64,000 nt of DNA, from contig NOKP01000001.1 in assembly GCA_002682825.1 (NCBI GenBank), positions 498,501 to 562,500 on the forward strand. The letters are read 5' to 3'. This document shows positions 10,662 through 21,539 of the stretch, piece by piece. Source of the DNA: Neonectria sp. B-13. Its lineage: Eukaryota; Ascomycota; Sordariomycetes; Hypocreales; Nectriaceae. Below the pieces are notes generated by a model. It was not told where the DNA came from and did not search any database. It worked only from the letters and a program-made list of their open reading frames with translations. The position numbers and the translations under genes were made by a program. Numbering within the stretch: the first letter of the stretch is position 1; each line of letters opens with the position of its first letter.

Positions 10662-10740
10662 GGCGTCTCTGTATTAATGTATCTAAGATCTTAGAGTTGG
10701 CTTTATTTGAAGCTAATTATTAATAAAAGGCTTTATTCAA

Positions 10741-10953
10741 ACTGTCAATGCTCGAAACAAAGAAACCAGTGTGTGGCACAGTAATTGCAGCACATTAGGT
10801 TCGCTGGTGGAGGGGTCATTGACCCCTATTTCTTTGTCAGTTTGGTTACTGTTAATGCTTGAGACAAAAAACCAGTGTGTGGCACAGTAATTGTAGCACA
10901 TTAGGTTCGCTGGTGGAGGTGTCATTCACTCCTATTTCTTTGTCAGTTTGGTT
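10741..10953 (+). repeat. Imperfect tandem repeat, two 106-107 bp units
   Basis: Unit 1 is 10741-10847 and unit 2 is 10848-10953; a third copy begins (ACTGTCAAT) and breaks off. Both units contain CCAGTGTGTGGCACAGTAAT, ACATTAGGTTCGCTGGTGGAGG and CCTATTTCTTTGTCAGTTTGG. Most differences between the units are transitions. It sits in a non-coding block ahead of the orphan gene at 11463. Confidence 0.85.
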
Positions 10954-11087
10954 ACTGTCAATTTGCCTTTGAACGGTCCTACCGGGCCAGCTGCAGACGG
11001 TCTGTATTGGGTTAGATATGGCTTCCCTCTGAAGGGAGCACGGTTTCCCCAAGGGAAGGCACATCGGAACGGGGCCAAAGGAGTTAG

Positions 11088-11177
11088 AACATTCACTCAT
11101 AGACTAAGGGTGTGTGACAGAGGAGTGTAAGGAACATTCACTCACGGACCGAGTGTATGTGACAAAGGAGTATAAGG
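11088..11177 (+). repeat. Imperfect tandem repeat, two 45 bp units
   Basis: Units 11088-11132 and 11133-11177 both start AACATTCACTCA and end in GGAGTRTAAGG with a GTGTGTGACA/GTATGTGACA core. The second unit runs into TATAAGGTATAAG, so the array may include promoter or long-terminal-repeat-like sequence. Confidence 0.8.
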
Positions 11178-11462
11178 TATAAGTAGGCGTGGGCGCGGTC
11201 GCCAACATCAGAAACCGAGAGTGTTCTTCACTTCTTTTCTTTTTACTCTGGCCGAAAGCCCTATCACTGCACAAGTGCAACTCCACATCCCTGCGGTCAA
11301 ACAAGAGTGAGACGAACTGAACGAAAAGCGAAGACACGAACAAGAGGTGAGGAGAAGGAAGAGACAGTCGAAAGAGTCAGCCATGATTCTGTAGACAGTG
11401 GGGTCGAAGATGCATGCGACAAATGAGCTGACTTGATTATAGTACCAGGTGGACTGGACAGA

Positions 11463-11924
11463 ATGTCAACTCTACGTTTGACACCGGAAGATGCACAACT
11501 TTACGAACCCGAGGTGATGAGAGAGTGGGCCTTGAAGGCCTTGGAGCACGTGGTTGCTTTGCCGGAGGAGAAGCTGATCGACATCTTTTGGTTTACACCG
11601 GGAGGTGATGTGGTCTTCGAATTTGTGGAACATGTCACGGCGAGAGACCTTTTTAATGATACTTGGTCCAGGAGGGACAATAACCTTGTGTTTCTTGTGA
11701 ACAAGTTGGAGGTGTACACCCACGCAAGGTTGATGTTTGCCTTTACCGCCAAGGGACGCATGGATGTCTTGGACACGGACCGCTTTACTAAGTGGGCAGA
11801 CAGCAGTGATGTTCCTTTGAGTGCGGAAGAGGCGAAAGAGATGATAACAGGCTTTCCTGTGATCCCTTGGGAAAATCTTTGGAATCGCAAGTTTAATTAC
11901 CCGGCGGGCAAGAGGGTCTTTTAG
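11463..11924 (+). CDS. Orphan protein of unknown function
   Basis: 153 residues from the ATG at 11463 (MSTLRLTPEDAQLYEPEVM); earlier in-frame codons are not ATG. It is acidic, with alternating aromatic and charged residues (EEKLIDIFWFTPGGDVVF, NNLVFLVNKLEVYTHARL, ENLWNRKFNYPAGKRVF) suggesting a small mixed alpha/beta fold. No signal peptide, membrane segment or catalytic motif is visible, and I do not recognise a family. It lies about 290 bases after a pair of 45-base tandem repeats with TATA-like sequence, and a small upstream ATG (near 11384) opens a very short ORF. It may be a genuine orphan or the remnant of a mobile element. Confidence in coding is moderate. Confidence 0.5.
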   Translation: MSTLRLTPEDAQLYEPEVMREWALKALEHVVALPEEKLIDIFWFTPGGDVVFEFVEHVTARDLFNDTWSRRDNNLVFLVNKLEVYTHARLMFAFTAKGRMDVLDTDRFTKWADSSDVPLSAEEAKEMITGFPVIPWENLWNRKFNYPAGKRVF

Positions 11925-13277
11925 TCGCAGTATTTCGGTTTTTGTTTTCATAGTGAGGAGTGACTTGATGAAGTACAACCTGGACTTCTTTTAACACAAG
12001 TTTCATGCACCGTGCACGACGCAATCGGTTTCTCTCCCTTCCCCCTCCTTCTTTGGCTTGCCTAGCTGTAGGCGACGGCTGAGTTCAAGCAGGCAATTGC
12101 AATATGGATGATCTGGTTTGAGCAACTGTAGGGATCATGCTTCCCACTTTTGATTATATGGAGAGTGTGTGGGTGGAAGTGGAGAAGACAAAAGGTCGTG
12201 AGAGGAAGCATGGGGAAGCAATTCCATGCACTTCCGTCAAGGCGGCATTCTTCAGGATTTATCCATGCGGCCCTCGCCGATCTGGATTTGCTGCTCCGCC
12301 TCCACTTCACTCGGACGAGAGCCGAAGGGGACCCCACGGGGTAAACCCTGCCCACCGCCGAGGCGTCGGATGCGGCCTCATGTTGTCCACGGCGAACGGA
12401 TTGATGCCCAAGTTCAGTGATCGTCTGGTGACGAACCCCTTGGTAAAGTTTTTGGAATTCCAAATGTCTTCGATACGGTCGAGGCGCGGCAGGAGGCAGG
12501 CCAGGGGAGAGACGCGGCCTTTGTCCTCACCGTTTCGACGGGCTTTTTGAGACGATCTCAGAGTGTTGTAATCGTCAGACGAACGAATCGTAGCCAAGAC
12601 AGATATTTGTGATGGTGTTAGATGCGTCAAATCAATCATCCTAAGTGCCGTCGGGTTTGAGCATCCGCCGCTTCCGGATAGAACTATTGCCATCAGCGCC
12701 CTGAATGCAAAGGGCGGGTACTTGAGCTTTTCGGGACATTCTAGCTATTTCACCATGGTTTTCTGAATTGCCGAATGTAACCATGGGACACAGGAATGAA
12801 ACAACAATTGGGCCTCCAGTTGCTGCAAAGAAACGCGAAACGCCGGACCAAAATGCTAAAAAAGAAAGGCGGTTTTGTCTGGGCATCGCTGAGCGCCGTG
12901 CCCGGTTGGCCCGAGGCATCCGCTACTTAGTCTACCACTGCAAGCCCGCATGCAAAAGCAGGGAGCGAGCTAGGTATCATCAGTAACATCGGTAACGAGA
13001 CAGACGTGGACAAGGGTCCCAGAACGGCTGGTGCTAAGCCTCCAAAGACTGGGTAGCGCCAAAGAAGCTTTTCGTACCCTGGCCTGACGAGGACTCAGAC
13101 AATCTGGAACAGCTGTAGAAAGTCAAAATTCGGGGCTAATTTGTTAATTTTATTGTTATCATCAGAATCCTCTGCTATAATAATTTCGGAGCTGTCACTC
13201 ATCTAGAGACATTTGAATTCTGCTCAGCGTGTGGTCATTGACACTTTTCTCGCACCAGCGTACTCCACCACTCAACC
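11925..13277 (+). other. Region without recognisable gene
   Basis: Open frames on both strands between 12062 and 12990 carry no family motif, are proline/arginine-rich and overlap one another. I treat them as chance frames. The last few hundred bases should include the promoter of the transporter at 13278. Confidence 0.4.
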
Positions 13278-14993
13278 ATGGAGCAACCTGCGGTTCCTTC
13301 ACCTAGAGATTCATCAAGCTTGTCAGGAAGTGTCTTCCTCATCGCTGGGGATGGGCGAATTCTCCACTTGCCGATGCCGAGCAACTCGCCCAGCGACCCG
13401 TTGGGCTGGAGCACTGCAAAGCGGTTCACAGCCCTTGGTGTCCTGGTGTTTTACTCAATCGTGGCCATGTCGAATGTCCAGGCAACCAGCTTGATGCACA
13501 AACAACTTTCCGAGGAGTTCAATAATGAGGTATTATTGCAAGGCTAGAAACCGGGGTGGACCCAAATGCTAACGAAGCCCTCCAAGACTGGACAGGATGT
13601 CCCCCTAAATCTCCTGGTATCGGCACCAAGCACCTTGTTTCTTGGACTCGGGGTATTCTTTTGGGTCCCCCTCTCTTTGGCATTCGGGCGAAGGCCAGTG
13701 TTTCTGTTGGCCTGCGTAACGCTGATGCTCGGAACCTTGCTTGCAGCGGTTGCGGGCACATTCAATCTGCTTCTGGCTGCCGCCTGCACCCAGGGTTTCG
13801 CGGCTGGATTCGCCTTGAGTACTGTGAGTTACCTGCTGCACTAATGACCCCCAATTGGTACCGGCTAACACCTGAAGGGACTACTTATGACTATTGACTT
13901 GACCTTCATTCATGAAAGACCCATGGCTATTGCCAACTTCTGGGGTGTGGGTACTGCGGCTGCACTCGTGGTCTTGCGACTCGTCCCAGTCATGGGAGGA
14001 ACTCACTGGCGGAACTACTACTGGTTCTCCCTCACGCTTTCCCTGGCATGTACCATCCTTGCATTCTTTCTCGTCCCGGAGACGTATTTCGTCCGCCCTG
14101 CCGTCGCCTTTGATGGTCGTATCCTGGTGCAAGACGGCTCAGAAAAGATTAGAATCTACGACGACTGGGAGGACGTGCCCGGTGGAAAGCCTCTTCCCCA
14201 CGTACCGGACCACAACCCCTCGATCTGGAAAAGGATAACACGGAGATTCACGATAAAAACAACCGGGGGCGGCTGGAAGCAAATGGGCTCGTCTTACATG
14301 CAGGTTCTGCTCTGGATTTGCAACCCTTTGGCATTTTGGGTAGCGATGCTCAGTGCTCTAAACTTCGGCGGCATGCTCTCCATTGGCATGACATATCCCG
14401 TCGTTATGGCGTCACCACCTTACAATCTGCACGGCAGCACCGTTGCTCTCGTGAATCCAATATCCGCGATCGGGGCAATCCTGACAGTCCCAGCTACTTA
14501 TATATCGGTCTCTCGTGTTGCGATCCGTCTGACATGCAAGAATGGAGGCGTCAGGGACGCCGAACACTATCTGGTGGCTTTTATGCTGCCGACAATAGCC
14601 GGAAGCGCGAGTGTCGTGCTATACGGTCTCACGGTGCATTTCGGATGGGACTTCCGCTGGATCTTCTTTTCGTATGCTCTCAACGCTTTTGCAGCCGCTG
14701 GTCTTGGCGCCGCAGCAACGCTCTGGGTTACTGAGGCGTTCCCTCGTGGTACCGCCTCTGCACTGATGGTCGTGGGCGGATTTGGCTACATCTTAAGTTT
14801 TGGCTTGAGCTATGCTATCCATCCATGGGTCAAAGCCCAAGGTTACCTCGGTGCAAATGTTCAAATCGGAGGACTCATCGCCATCGTTGGAGGCATCGCG
14901 GTGCCCCTCGTGTTCTGGGGGAAGAGCTTGCGGCAATACATCCACAGCAAGTGGGCACGTTATGATGGAGATATGCTCCGACCACAAGGATGA
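13278..14993 (+). CDS. Major facilitator superfamily transporter (drug:H+ antiporter type)
   Basis: Exons 13278-13529, 13596-13823 and 13878-14993 give 531 residues. Introns are 66 bases (GTATTA donor, GCTAACG branch) and 54 bases (GTGAGT donor, GGCTAACA branch), both phase 0. Without splicing each exon hits a stop. After a hydrophilic N-terminus, TM1 begins at about residue 52 (FTALGVLVFYSIVAMSNVQ). The motif LSLAFGRRPVFLL is the conserved loop between TM2 and TM3, and FAAGFALSTGLLMTIDL and RNYYWFSLTLSLACTILAF are TM5 and TM6. A cytoplasmic loop follows, with the remaining six segments ending at about residue 510. Fungal relatives export drugs, toxins or metabolites by proton antiport at the plasma membrane. 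The substrate is unknown; no biosynthetic genes flank it. Confidence 0.88.
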
Positions 14994-16659
14994 TGGAGTA
15001 CCAAAAATGGGTACCTGCGTGTGTTGACTTGGCTTGTGGACGTTGTTTGGCGTTGGTCTCATCCCCACTTCCTGCTTTCCTCACTCTTTTACAAAGCGAT
15101 ATCAACATCTTTTGTTATGTTTACCCTGCAACCTTAGTCGCAACGAAATCTGTTCCAATATCTCTCCTCAAGTTGCGTTGGGTGACTCCTAAACGTCGGC
15201 CATGTAAATGTAGCGGAGAGCGGTATTGATAAACGACCGAATTCAGAGGATGCAATGTATGGAATAATTATTTCCCTGTAAGGTCTTAACGGCCACGGCG
15301 CCCCATTCCAAGGCTCCGAACTGTTTCTGACTGCACTGAGCAAGAGATCACAAAGTAAACCTCGACCTACCAGCGGTGTGCCGCCTGACGCTACTATCAG
15401 CACTAGTACATGAATTATGAACTAATCTCATCTTAGTCATAAATGTTGACTTCGCAGCCGGCAATAGCCTTTTCCCCATTACCTTTGTACCAGGAGCAAG
15501 GCTCTCATACTCGCAAGGGTTGGTGGAAGGACCGCAAAGGGAAGTCATTCCAAGTACGAACTGGAGCATCTATGGGGACGAGGTGTATGCAAGTAAATCT
15601 AGATCTGATTAACACAGAACTAGTACGCCGATAGGCTGTGCCGGTGAGGGCCGAGTTCTTGGGCTGGCTATGCTGGCCAGGGAATCACATATCCACTTCG
15701 GGCCGTTAGCCAACATGTTTATGGTGTCAGTGAAAAAGAGAGCCTTGGGTATCATGATGAGCACCAATGGATTATGAATGGCGGCAAATAAAGATGACCA
15801 AATCATTGTAACTCTAGGCTGGTCAAATTATAAATCAAGGACCTGAGACGTGGCTGGGATTTGATATGGAGTGTCCAGCAAAGATAAGTCGGGTCGTTAA
15901 GAATTATGCTTCCAGCCTAATACCGTAGATCTGTTCAAGCTCCTGTATTTTTGTTGGGTTTGTTCGGTCCCAGCTCTCCCTACCTCAACCGAGCATGCAT
16001 AAACTACAAATTGCGAGGAGGAAGGTGAGACGAGTGATCTCAAAGACTTCTTGATAAAATTACAAGAAGCCATACATATTCAGGGAGATTTACATCCATA
16101 GTTGTCTTGCATTGTCCTTGGATTCCTTGCCTGATTCCAACCGTGTCTAGCCGAGCGATTGTGATGCGACAATATGATACCCCAAACTTTCTCCATCTTT
16201 CAGGGGCTTACAGACATGGGTTAGTGGCTTTCCCCATGGCTAGCATGGCCTATTGATGGGAACGGTGACACATATCTAATCTGGTGAGGTTAGCGTTGCC
16301 TCTGCATTATGACCGGGCTTGCAGGGTCTCTGCCCCACCACCATATTCTTGGGTCTCGAGACGACATTGAATGATTGGTTTGATCCCAATTGTGAGGATA
16401 ACTTATGAAACTATGGCTTCCGTTGGGGACACGTTCGTCGTCTCGCATGTTGAGCTCGGGTTAATACGGCCGCTAGATCGTGCTGAGGGTGACTCAAAAT
16501 AGGACCCGGCTACTCTCGGAGGCTAGTGCTCAACACTATTACGTGATGTGTGAGTGCCATCTTTTGGAATGAAGCGGTGGGCTTTCCTTAAGAGATAGAT
16601 ACGGCGAGGGATAATCATCAATCTCTCAACCAAAGCTTTCCTGTAATAGAGTCCCCAAG
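14994..16659 (+). other. Long intergenic region
   Basis: I see no gene, RNA or clear repeat in about 1.7 kb. Only short chance frames are present. Confidence 0.45.
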
Positions 16660-17586
16660 ATGACTGAATTCATGACCCCCGATGCGCAGCGACGCTGTAC
16701 TTGGCAATGGTTTGCTGCGGATTTCTTTTCCGCAGCCGTTGCCTCTGCAGTTGTGTCGCCATGGGTGACGGCAATAGACAAGTGAGTACTGGTGTCTTTT
16801 TTATTGAGAAGGGACACGAATTGAGCTTCCATACTCTCATCGAAGCCAAAGAAGTCACAACCATTTATTGAGAAAAGATTTTATCTAACCAACTACTCGC
16901 ACAGAATCGTTTACTATAGGGCTGCCACCAGTGCCTCTCTCATGTCCTGTGTTCGATCGTGGCTCAGCAAGCCTACACCATCCATGAAAACCATGCTCAT
17001 CCCTTTCCTTGTCTACTTCGGAACCTACGCGACTGCCAACATGTTCGACTCCATGTACGCCAGAGAAAACTGCATGGACCCTGCGACTGTGTCTGCCACG
17101 CCTTCCAAGTTCTTCGCCACGTCTGCGATCAGCACTGGATTGTGCGTTTACAAGGATGGATATTTTGCGGGAATGGCAGCAAGATCTCCAGCACCGCTCT
17201 TAAGTTACCTGCTTTTCACGACCCGGGACGTTGTCACGGTCTTTGCCTCTTTCAACATGCCAGCATGGGTCGCACCAAAGCTGTCCCAATTGTCCTTGCC
17301 TCACTTTGCGCCATTCTCTGTCTTCAGCTCAGAGGAGTCGAGACTGAGGGCTGCTCAAATTTTGATGCCAGCGGCATCTCAGCTTGTCAGCACGCCCCTC
17401 CATCTCCTGGGTCTAGATCTGAGCCACAGACAATATAAACTCGGAATTCGCGAACGTTTCAGCATGGTTCGGCAGAACATGTCGTTTGCTACGCCCTTGC
17501 GAATGGTGCGAATTATACCAGGGTTCGGGATTGGGAACGTCGTCAACACGAGTTGCAGAAGCTCGATATTTGCTCGGGTAATTTGA
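16660..17586 (+). CDS. Conserved fungal membrane protein of unknown function
   Basis: Exons 16660-16781 and 16905-17586, 267 residues, one 123-base intron (GTGAGT donor, ATCTAACC branch, CACAG acceptor, phase 2). The N-terminus MTEFMTPDAQRRCTWQWFAA leads into a hydrophobic segment (FFSAAVASAVVSPWVTAID). Exon 2 carries further hydrophobic segments (MLIPFLVYFGTYATANMFD, ISTGLCVYKDGYFAGMAA, LSYLLFTTRDVVTVFASF) and a basic C-terminus. The pattern resembles an uncharacterised fungal family, often just labelled sequence orphan, that may sit in mitochondrial or other internal membranes. No enzyme motif is seen, and function is not assigned. Confidence 0.72.
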
Positions 17587-18268
17587 TGACCCCACGATAG
17601 GGGTTCTCAACGAGTCACGCAGCATAGCTTTAGCGTTTTACAATAGACATAGACCATAGAGAAACTACCATATTTCTAATTCTGGATAAGGCAGTTTAGG
17701 ATGTTCCAGATGTGTTCTCCCTTTCACCAACTTATAACGTCTATTCATTAGACCATTGAGTGTTGGGCGTAATTATTGTTCCCGTCATAGGCCATGGGCA
17801 GAAACTCCACTCAAACCTGGCAGATGAAGAGTCCTCAATCAAGTAGCTGGTCATGTACGTACATCTTACTGCCCCTGCTCAGCCTATTTAGATCCCTGCA
17901 TGTTTGTGCCATCTTGTTTGCCTACAATGCGAGACTGAGGTAGGTAAGACCGAGTATGGACGACCTCTCCAACAATTGACAGCCAAAGCACAGCACAGGG
18001 GCAATCTGAAGAGTTTCCGCGCTTAGCGTTGAAGGCAAATTCAACTAAATTGCTTACTATATTCCTGTATTAGATGTAGAGAAACGTGTCGGTGTGATCA
18101 ACAAACGCGCTTTACTGTCTCTCTGTACGGTCCTCTCCGTCTGCAGTGGAGACCCGCTCCGCCACGGTATTTCCTTCTCTTACAACTCGCATCCAAACCT
18201 GGCACCCGTCCCTATATGAAAGTGAAACCATCTCGCTTACCTGATGTCTTCCTATGATATACTACAAC
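17587..18268 (+). other. Intergenic region between convergent genes
   Basis: No gene or repeat is seen. It should contain the 3' ends of the membrane-protein gene (+) and the ankyrin gene (-). Confidence 0.45.
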
Positions 18269-20517
18269 CTATATCGCTGTTTTTCCCCAGTGTGTGCTGT
18301 CAAAAAACGGCCTGTTCAAGTCTGATGCCAAAGGCGGCAGCTGCATGTCTGGTGTGGGAGCTCGTTGACGTAGACGCCTGGGTGGCATGTCCTGTGTCAT
18401 TTCTTTGTTTGTCGTTGTTAATATCCTCCCCAAAGTTGACTGTGAATCGAGTGACATCCGCCCGTGTGGTCCCTGATCCAATAGCTTCTTGACATGGTGC
18501 TCGGTGTACGCTCGTTGGCGGAGGCCCTTTTTTGCGTCTTTTCCCCCTTTAGCCACGTGTTTACAATTGGCTCCGTTATTAACCAAGAGATGAACGATTT
18601 CCTCGAGCTGTGGTTTTGCAATATTTGAACAGCATGCGATGATTAGTGGCGTTTGTTGCTGACTGCAAACGGCATTCACATCTGCCTTATGAGTGACGAG
18701 CGTTTCCACAAGATCAACCCGACCCTGTTCACAGGCCAAGTGCAGGGCGGTCTTCCCGTAGCAATCTCTCGAGTTGATATCCACGGGGTCCGAATCAGCG
18801 GGTGGTGGCATACTGTTCCGCCGGTTTGTTGCGTTGATGAGTAATTCCAGGATTGTCCTGCTCTGACATCGGTGCAGCGGCGTTCTCTTTCTTCTATCTC
18901 GGACATGAGCCAGAGATGGAACAGTGAGGAGTATTTCCACAACCTTCTGGTTTGACCGTTCTGCCGCTGTAAGGAGAGCTGTGTCGCCGTGATCGTCTCG
19001 TATTGTGTAAAACTCCGGGAGCATAAGCTTTGAGAGGACATCCAGGTCTACTTTCCGATCAAGAGCGGCTTCGTGAAGTGGCGTGTTCCCATGGGCGTTT
19101 GTCAAGCGGCTGAAAGAGAGCTGCTCGTCACTTTCCTTTACGTCAAAACCCAATGCCGTGCACCACTGTAAAACCTGAGGGGTAATATCCTCTTGGTCTA
19201 AAAGCGGGATTCTACCGAACTCATCGCGAACTCGCTTCTTGACAGCTTGCAGGTGGGCCCACTCCCCAAGACATCGGTACTGCTCATAGAGCAATTTGAC
19301 AGTCTCGCGAATTTGCGCATCGAATTCCACTAAATCCATCTTCAGGTAGCCATCGAATAGTGCTGTCCTCAGGAAGCCTTTTGCTGGTATAGGATCGCCA
19401 AATCTAGCATACAGAGCCCCGAGCTTTCGATTTTGGTGACATAAGGTGGATGTGCGATTCCCCTCGGTGAGTTCAGGGACCGTGAGCTTTAAAGCCTCCA
19501 GACGGTCGCGGGCAGCGTCCAGAGACGTCTCGTCGTACTTCTGGCAAGAAATGAGTATCTCAATATATCGCTCCTCTAAGAAGAAGATCTTGTCCATGTC
19601 GAACGAAGAAATTTGCATTGCACGGATTTGTTCTGCTAGCTCGATTGCCTCCAGTTGGAAAAGAGATGCCATGGTGGGCGGTCCGGTCTCACTTAGGCGA
19701 GATGCCAAGTATTGTGCAGTTTCGAACGTGTCCAAGAGTTCTTGCTCCGTCACATTTTCCGTCTTGGACGAAGACGTTGATGGAACTGTGACAAGCGTCT
19801 CCCCGGAGACACTTAACTTTCGGCCTGTCTCGGTCGAGATTGTCGTCTCAGTCGCATCTCCTTGAAGGAGAATTTCGTGTGCAAGGGCATCCTTCAATAC
19901 TTTGTTGGCGGAGTCTCTCCATTCTCGCAACTCATCTTCGGCCTTCGGTGGAAGCTTGTCATGAATTTCGTCTGCGAGGAGGCGAGGACTGTCCGAACTA
20001 GAGCAGTGAATTAGATCAACCTTCTGAACGTAGGGATTTCCGGTATTGAAGACGGGGAAAACCGAGCTTACAAAGATAGCAAAGAAACGCTGAGTTGTAG
20101 CATCGAGACGTGCTGATTCAAGCGCGCAAATAAACCTTCATCTCTTTGGAGTTCGTTCCTCAGTGCTAGAGATGCGTTGTCTCTGAATCTTGAAATGGGG
20201 TTTCGGTGCAAACTCCTCGAGGGATCTACCTCAGGTATTCCCTTTTGCAGTCGGTCGAGATCTCTCTGAAAGGATTCAAGCTGGTCTTTGAGGGCTTCGT
20301 GGAGCTCTGTCTCAGCCGCAGACAGAGGGGCACCTATCCTCTTTCCCATTACATCCCCAAGCTGCACCAATGAGGCTTGTAATGTTCGACCGGTCGTTTT
20401 CCAGTGTCTGGCGACTGTTGGTGCGTGTTTGATTGCAGCGACAGCGGCCTCGAGGATTTTGCAGGTCTTCACGCTTACCGCGATGAGCGCGATGATAGCC
20501 GACGCGAGCTCAGCCAT
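18269..20517 (-). CDS. Ankyrin-repeat protein with STAND-like N-terminal domain
   Basis: Exons 20517-20072 and 19997-18269, 724 residues, one 74-base intron (GTAAGC donor, TCTAATTC branch, TCTAG acceptor). The start ATG at 20517 reads MAELASAIIALIAVSVKTCK, the hydrophobic beginning of the fungal N-terminal STAND/Helo-like helical domain (about residues 1-150). A helical middle follows (about 170-430), including TPR-like pairs such as GDPIPAKGFLRTALFDGYL and LYEQYRCLGEWAHLQAVKK. Ankyrin repeats run from about 450 (NAHGNTPLHEAAL, DDHGDTALLTAAERSNQ, CYGKTALHLACEQGRVDLV, QQQTPLIIACCSN). No NB-ARC/NACHT P-loop lies between them, so it is an adaptor-like or NLR-derived architecture. Role inferred: signalling or scaffolding, possibly in fungal self/non-self response. 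The C-terminal 80 residues are low complexity. Confidence 0.85.
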
Positions 20518-21539
20518 ATTGAAGACATTAAGACCGTGCCATGGCCTGGAAGGTCTCAAACAAGAATGCCGGGGTGTTCGGCTGGTGCAAGTCTAGAAAT
20601 TCAGATGGTTCTCGGCGCGAACAAGTTTGTCCGACGGCCCCATGTGATCCGCTCACATAGCCCCACGCAGTGTCTCAACAAGGCGAATGAATCACATGTT
20701 CCACCAGGACTTGCGGTGGCTTGGCTTCTAGGTGTTCAGGCTTACCCCATGTTTCATATTGATGTGAGTATGCCTTGGCTACGGTAGCCAATCATCACTG
20801 TAAACCATCTAGTTTGTGATGATGTTAGTAAGGGAAACACTATCCACCACTACATTTGAAGTGAGGCGGGGTTGTTGGTGGTGGCTTAATGATCAGCTTT
20901 AGTCTGCCAGCCTCCCTTGTGTTACTCTTCATTGGAAGCCTTGGGGGTCTGCAGATCCGAGTGGTAGGGAGTGAGGAGGCAGCCAAGCCTTGGTGTGTGT
21001 TGTGTTTTCAAGCCGTGAGCCTCAAACACACAATGCTCCTATTATAACCAGCAAAGATGTTATCCTAAATCTACTTTCAGTTCGTAGACATACATGGACA
21101 TATTAGTCGACGTGACGTAAACCGTCCTGTTGCCTAAGTAGGTCGGTCTAATTCACGTATTCCTTCAGCAGTGCCGGGCGGTCAATCAACGCAGCTGCAA
21201 CTAACCGCGATTGCCAACAGAATTGTGACACAATGCTTACACTACGCAAGCACGTCACCTAATGATCCAATCCATGGCCAGCTGAAAGTCAGCCAGAGTT
21301 CGTGTATGCATGCCGGCACATTGGGCGTTTTGCACTTTCCACAGCCTGCTTTTCCACAGCCTGATTTTCCTCGGGCGTATTCGTAGACTGAGTCACACCT
21401 CTTGAAAAGATCGACAGCCACGCTTCGCCCGAGGCTTCCGAGAACTTTGCAGTTGATGTGATGTTCTGGCTCAACTTTGGTTTACGTGTTCAATCGACCC
21501 TAGCAAAGTATCTCTGAAGATCTTCAAATCGTCCCCAGA
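20518..21539 (+). other. Divergent promoter region
   Basis: Lies between the ankyrin gene (-) and the sugar-type transporter (+). No gene is supported; small frames lack motifs. Confidence 0.45.

Noticed and set aside
12062..12990. Several frames of 90-137 codons on both strands
   Set aside because: They overlap each other, lack domain motifs and look like chance frames in GC-rich sequence.
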